Source of the DNA: an uncultured Collinsella sp.
GTDB taxonomy: Bacteria; Actinomycetota; Coriobacteriia; Coriobacteriales; Coriobacteriaceae
DNA length: 8,611 nucleotides
Direction of reading: 5' to 3'
NCBI GenBank assembly: GCA_900544065.1
Contig: UQTR01000085.1
Span: 1 to 8,611, forward strand
Part shown: piece after piece, positions 5,227 to 8,611 of the stretch
How the letters are laid out: each line of letters starts with the position of its first letter
Position numbering within the stretch: position 1 is the first letter of the stretch
Notes under the pieces: model-generated
The model's input: the letters and a program-made list of their open reading frames with translations, nothing else
The model's database searches: none
What the model was told of the DNA's origin: nothing
Made by a program: the position numbers and the translations under genes

Positions 5227-6489
5227 CTACAACACCGTTCCCTCGGGCAGGTCGACGCGAACAACGTCCACGACATCTCCCGCCTTGAGCTCGCACGGCC
5301 CTTCGTCAATACGCAGCAGGCAGTTGGCCCGCTGCATCGTGCCGAGCAGCGCCGAATTCTGCGTCTTGGCCTCGGTCACCAACAACTCACCGGTCTCGGG
5401 GTCGCGCAAAACCGTGGCGCGATCGAAGAAGCGGCGATGCTGTCGCTTTTTCACGCCGTGCGTGAGCGTCGCCTGTTGCACGGGACGCACGCCCTCGGCA
5501 AAGCCGCGCATCTTGCGAATCGCCGGGCGGGCGAGCATCTCAAAGCCCACATACGCCGCCGCGGGATTGCCCGAAAGCCCCAAATATGGCTTGTCCCCAA
5601 GCAGACCAAACGTGATGGCCTTGCCCGGACGCATCGAGATGCGATCGAACAGCACCTCGCCCTCGCGCCTGACCAGCGCCGTCACATAGTCGTAATCGCC
5701 CGAAGAGGCGCCGCCGCTCGTAATGACAAAGTCGCACTCCTGCACGGCACGATGAACCAGCTCGGCAATCGCCCGCTCATCATCGGACGCAATGCCGTAG
5801 AACACGGGCTCGGCGCCGGCATCGAGCGCTTCGGCCATCAACGCCGACGAGTTGGAGTCGCGAATCTGCCCGCGCGCCGGCAGCTCACCCGGCGCGACCA
5901 GCTCCGTGCCCAGCGAGATAATGCCCACGCGCGGAGCGGCATGGACCTTCACTCTCGCGTAACCGGCGCTTGCCAGCAGGCCGGCGCCGGCCGGAGCCAC
6001 AACCTCACCGGCGCGCATCACGACGTCGCCGGCATGGGCCTCCTCGGCGGCAGAGCGAACGTTCTCCCCCACCTTGGCCGGCGCCGAGAACCTCACACGC
6101 GAGCCCTCGTTGCCGTCACCGTCGAGCACATCGACGATCTCGTATTTCACCACGGCATCGGCACCTTCGGGTACCGGCGCGCCCGTCATGATGCGGACCG
6201 TCGCGCCCGCGCCGATTACGCCCTCAAACACATGTCCCGCAGCCTCGTGTCCGATAACGTCGAGCGTCACCGGCGCCTCGCCAGACGCCTGCGCCAAGTC
6301 CGCCGAGCGCAAGGCATATCCGTCCATAGCACTGTTGGCAAACGGCGAGATGTCGATGTCGGCCACCGCGTCCTCGGCCAAGGGAAGACCGGTGGCCTGC
6401 CACACGGGAATCTCGACAACTTCGGTGCGATTCACGTGCGACAAGACGATCACCTGTGCATCCTCCAACGGAATGAGTTTCTCTGCCAT
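5227..6489 (-). CDS. moeA: Molybdopterin molybdenumtransferase MoeA
   Basis: A 420-residue cytoplasmic enzyme that uses adenylyl-molybdopterin from Mog to insert molybdenum (or tungsten) and release AMP, giving finished cofactor. MoeA motifs in order: SAMDGYA (53-59), IMTGAPVPEGADAVV (100-114), GENVRSAAEE (141-150), SLGTEL (192-197), GQIRDSNS (207-214), SGGASSGDYD (258-267), MRPGKA (286-291) and SGNP (306-309). The C-terminal domain is complete, and the length equals the family norm (about 400-420). ATG at 6487-6489 is chosen because AAGAGG (6495-6500) precedes it by 5 bases. An in-frame GTG two codons upstream overlaps that Shine-Dalgarno. First gene of the moeA-mog pair. Many anaerobes carry two moeA paralogs, one suggested to serve tungsten; nothing here decides which this is. 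Confidence 0.95.
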   Translation of the reverse strand: MAEKLIPLEDAQVIVLSHVNRTEVVEIPVWQATGLPLAEDAVADIDISPFANSAMDGYALRSADLAQASGEAPVTLDVIGHEAAGHVFEGVIGAGATVRIMTGAPVPEGADAVVKYEIVDVLDGDGNEGSRVRFSAPAKVGENVRSAAEEAHAGDVVMRAGEVVAPAGAGLLASAGYARVKVHAAPRVGIISLGTELVAPGELPARGQIRDSNSSALMAEALDAGAEPVFYGIASDDERAIAELVHRAVQECDFVITSGGASSGDYDYVTALVRREGEVLFDRISMRPGKAITFGLLGDKPYLGLSGNPAAAYVGFEMLARPAIRKMRGFAEGVRPVQQATLTHGVKKRQHRRFFDRATVLRDPETGELLVTEAKTQNSALLGTMQRANCLLRIDEGPCELKAGDVVDVVRVDLPEGTVL

Positions 6490-6699
6490 ATGCACCTCTT
6501 AATGCCACGGCGCACAACAGGCGCGCCGATTCTTTATGCTTGTCTCAGTATAATCCCCCGATGCGCGACCGCGACTTGGCCAGTACCCGCAAATACACCC
6601 GTCGGCCGCAAGCCGCGAAACAGAATGGAAACCAACCCACCGGCTCGTCGCGTTTACCGCGTTTTATAATGCTTGCGTTGCAACCTAAAAGAGGAACGT
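6490..6699. promoter_or_regulatory. Divergent intergenic region between moeA and the CLC gene
   Basis: 210 bases with outward promoters expected on both strands. Plus strand: TATAAT at 6665-6670, with a poor -35, puts the start near 6677 and leaves a leader of only about 23 bases before the CLC ATG. A second plus-strand TATAAT lies at 6549-6554. Minus strand: TATACT (6547-6552) about 57 bases before the moeA ATG is the best -10, again without a good -35. I found no hairpin resembling the crcB fluoride motif or the Moco motif. Confidence 0.4.
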
Positions 6700-8121
6700 A
6701 TGGCTCATAACGACAAACCCGAAAGCGCAAACGAAGCGCAGGATCATTCTCAGCCACTCGACGATGGCGGTTTTTTCTCCCTGAACGACGTCATCATGGC
6801 CGGCAGGTATCAGCTCACCCGTTCCGAGCAGCTCTTGGCAGCCGACACGCGCCGCAACGCCCGCAACCTACTCGCGAGCGCTAAGTTGCTCGCACTCGTC
6901 GCCATCGTCTCGCTCGCCATGGGCGTTGCCGCTTGGGCGTTTTTGGCGTCGCTGAATATCGCAACCGACTATCGCGAACACCATGCGTGGGTGTACGCCC
7001 TGCTCCCCATCGTGGGCATGGCCACTGCATGGGTCTACAAGAACCACGGTCTCGCCGCCAAGCGTGGCAACAACCTGGTCATTGACTCCGCCCTGGGCAC
7101 ACGCCTCATCCATATGCGCATGGCCGTCCTCACCTTCGTCTGCTCCACGCTCACGCACCTAACGGGCGGATCGGCCGGTCGCGAGGGCGCCGCGGTGCAG
7201 ATTGGCGGCACCATCGCCAGCAATGTTTCGAACCTCGCCCATCTCAAAAAGCACGACCATCACGACCTCATGCTCGCCGGTATCTCGTCCGCCTTTGGCG
7301 CCGTGTTCGGATCGCCTCTCGCCGGGGCTTTCTTTGGCATGGAGATGTGCTTCATCGGCAAAATCGACTACACGGCGGGCATCTACTGCCTGGTCGCCTC
7401 GTTTACCGGCTACTTCACATCACTCGCTCTGGGTACCGAGTACGAAGCGAATGTCATCGCCAGCGTTCCCAACATGGCACCACGAACAGTTGTCATCGTT
7501 GTTATCAGCGCCATAATCTTCGGTCTGACGGCACGCCTCTTCGCCTGGTCGGTTCGAACCGTCAAGAGCCTGTACGGTCGCTTTATCACCAATTACCTTG
7601 TTCGCGCACTTATAGGCGCACTCGTGGTTTTGGCCGCCTATGCCCTCCTCGACGCCTGGGACTACGCCGGTCTTTCCACGTGGCTTTCCGGCGCCGGATT
7701 TGCCGGCAACACCACCCTGGCGGACGCAGCCATCAAGTTGGTCGTCACAGCGCTTACCCTGGGCGCGGGCTTCCAAGGCGGCGAGGTCACGCCCCTGTTT
7801 GGCATCGGCGCGGCACTCGGCGGCTGGATCGGTTGCCTTACCGGGCTCGACCCCAGCTTTCTGGCGGCTCTCGGCATGCTCGGCGTATTCTGCGCCGGCC
7901 TCAACGTGCCCATCACTACCTGCATGATGGCCATCGATCTGTTCCACGGCACGGCCGCCGGGTTCTTTGTCATCGTAGCCTTTATCAGCTACCTAACCGG
8001 CGGACACCGCGGCGTGTACCCCGCCCAGCGCATCATCTCACCCAAGCGCCGTTCGCTTATTGTGGATGAAGGCGGTACGGTAGCGGATGCTATCGAGCGC
8101 CACAACGACCTGATAGAGTAG
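6700..8121 (+). CDS. CLC-family anion/proton antiporter, probable fluoride exporter (CLC-F type)
   Basis: A 473-residue polytopic membrane protein of the chloride channel/antiporter family. After a ~60-residue hydrophilic N-terminus come many hydrophobic segments and the CLC signatures: GREGAAVQIG (160-169) with the gating glutamate Glu162, and GGEVTPLFGIGAALG (360-374). A glutamate in FFGMEM (Glu214) sits about where the inner proton glutamate of CLC-ec1 lies. In place of the canonical GSGIP anion-binding loop it has GNNLV (123-127). From memory, a GNNLI-type loop with GGEVTP marks the fluoride/proton antiporters (CLC-F, EriC-F), so fluoride export is the likely role. No C-terminal CBS domains are visible. 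ATG at 6700-6702 follows AAGAGGAA with good spacing; an upstream in-frame TTG lacks one. It is transcribed away from moeA and has no evident functional link to it. CLC membership is certain, fluoride preference probable. Confidence 0.9.
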   Translation: MAHNDKPESANEAQDHSQPLDDGGFFSLNDVIMAGRYQLTRSEQLLAADTRRNARNLLASAKLLALVAIVSLAMGVAAWAFLASLNIATDYREHHAWVYALLPIVGMATAWVYKNHGLAAKRGNNLVIDSALGTRLIHMRMAVLTFVCSTLTHLTGGSAGREGAAVQIGGTIASNVSNLAHLKKHDHHDLMLAGISSAFGAVFGSPLAGAFFGMEMCFIGKIDYTAGIYCLVASFTGYFTSLALGTEYEANVIASVPNMAPRTVVIVVISAIIFGLTARLFAWSVRTVKSLYGRFITNYLVRALIGALVVLAAYALLDAWDYAGLSTWLSGAGFAGNTTLADAAIKLVVTALTLGAGFQGGEVTPLFGIGAALGGWIGCLTGLDPSFLAALGMLGVFCAGLNVPITTCMMAIDLFHGTAAGFFVIVAFISYLTGGHRGVYPAQRIISPKRRSLIVDEGGTVADAIERHNDLIE

Positions 8122-8206
8122 ATGTAATAATCGCCGTGCAGCCACAATCGGGGCAACGTAACCCGAGCGCGACCGCACCGTCATGTCACACGCCGGGAGT
8201 CGCCCC
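8122..8206 (+). other. Short gap between CLC and lipid kinase genes
   Basis: 85 bases with no convincing terminator hairpin and no clear promoter, so the kinase gene may be cotranscribed with the CLC gene. Confidence 0.3.
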
Positions 8207-8575
8207 ATGCACGCAACTGATTTTGGTCGCACGCTCATCATCGCCAACCCAGCCGCCCAGTCGGGTGCGGCACGCGAAGTTGCCGAGCGCCTGCAACGCT
8301 TTTTGGACATGACTGCACGCGCATCCCAGTTTGACCTGGTGTTGACCGAGCGTATGGGACACGCCAAGGAGCTTGCCGCACAGGCCGAGGGCTACCGCAC
8401 CGTTATCGCGCTCGGCGGCGACGGCGTGATTCACGAGGTCGTCAACGGGCTTATGACGCAAAAGGAGGACGCCCGCCCCGCTCTTGCCGTCCTGCCCGTG
8501 GGCTCCGGCAACGATTTTGCCCAGACGCTCGGCATCGACGATTTCTCCGGCAAGGATTTTGGCGCGCTGCTCACC
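8207..8575 (+). CDS. Diacylglycerol/lipid kinase family protein, N-terminal fragment cut by contig end
   Basis: The first 123 codons of a DagK/YegS-type lipid kinase, which transfers ATP phosphate to diacylglycerol or a related lipid at the inner membrane face. Seen: NPAAQSG (14-20), the nucleotide-binding GGDG (70-73) followed by HEVVNGL, and PVGSGNDFA (97-105). These make up the first half of the catalytic domain; complete proteins are about 300 residues. ATG at 8207-8209 is preceded by GGGAG (8195-8199) at 7 bases. An in-frame ATG at 8183 has no Shine-Dalgarno. The frame appears to end six codons later as LSLIHI and a stop, but those codons are adapter (8576 onwards), so the true gene continues beyond the contig. 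Exact substrate unknown. Confidence 0.88.
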
Positions 8576-8611
8576 CTGTCTCTTATACACATCTGACGCT
8601 GCCGACGATAA
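8576..8611 (+). other. Illumina Nextera (Tn5 transposase) adapter left at contig end
   Basis: Positions 8576-8594 read CTGTCTCTTATACACATCT, the Tn5 mosaic end in Nextera adapters, followed at 8595-8608 by GACGCTGCCGACGA, the rest of the Read 1 adapter in reverse complement. The final TAA (8609-8611) is also probably not genomic. This is library sequence, not a mobile element. It creates the false protein end LSLIHI on the plus strand and a false start MYKRQ on the minus strand. Confidence 0.97.

Noticed and set aside
4825..6669. 614-codon plus-strand open frame opposite mog and moeA
   Set aside because: Overlaps the complete, well-conserved MoeA and Mog on the minus strand. Its translation is low-complexity and Arg/His-rich, with no family features.
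6540..6700. Fluoride (crcB) or Moco riboswitch in the moeA/CLC intergenic region
   Set aside because: The conserved crcB segments were not found, and the leaders from the likely promoters are too short for either aptamer.
8186..8590. Minus-strand ORF starting MYKRQ at the right end
   Set aside because: Its start lies inside the Nextera adapter, and the rest is antisense to the lipid kinase.
8576..8594. Tn5/IS50 mosaic end as evidence of a transposon
   Set aside because: It is directly followed by the Illumina Read 1 adapter tail and the contig end, so it comes from library preparation.

Overview
The window is GC-rich and has the codon habits and protein styles of an anaerobic gut actinobacterium of the class Coriobacteriia (Collinsella/Olsenella-like). 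That placement is an inference from composition and gene content; no rRNA or other marker gene is present. It is the end of an assembled contig. The left edge cuts a gene. The right edge cuts another gene and finishes in an Illumina Nextera (Tn5) adapter, so the last ~36 bases are not genomic.

Layout from left to right. (1) 1-643, minus: 5' part of a 2-hydroxyacyl-CoA dehydratase-family (HgdB/YjiM-like, possibly double-cubane cluster) iron-sulfur protein. (2) 644-1026: a ~380-base leader and promoter region for that gene. It holds a promoter-like pair, an inverted repeat lying across that promoter, and a 22-codon mini-ORF with a near-perfect Shine-Dalgarno. (3) 1027-4531, minus: the molybdate/tungstate ABC transporter operon modA-modB-modC, closed by a strong intrinsic terminator (1027-1062). 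It is preceded by a TATAAT promoter (4592-4597) and a palindromic/direct-repeat operator candidate (4620-4647). (4) 4687-6489, minus: moeA-mog, two molybdenum-cofactor genes 10 bases apart, closed by their own terminator (4687-4723). (5) 6490-6699: divergent intergenic region. (6) 6700-8121, plus: a CLC-type anion transporter with sequence marks of the fluoride-exporting CLC-F clade. (7) 8207-8575, plus: N-terminal part of a diacylglycerol/lipid kinase, interrupted by the adapter.

The two central operons fit one job: ModABC brings in molybdate or tungstate, and Mog and MoeA adenylylate molybdopterin and insert the metal to make the finished cofactor for oxidoreductases encoded elsewhere. Each operon has its own promoter region and terminator, so uptake and insertion can be regulated separately.

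The most unusual element is ModB. It carries a signal peptide and about 190 residues of extracytoplasmic sequence ahead of the ordinary permease domain, roughly doubling the usual length, plus a ~59-residue hydrophilic tail. I found no CRISPR array, transposase, tRNA, rRNA or convincing riboswitch. The very long plus-strand ORFs opposite mod and moeA are antisense shadows in GC-rich DNA.
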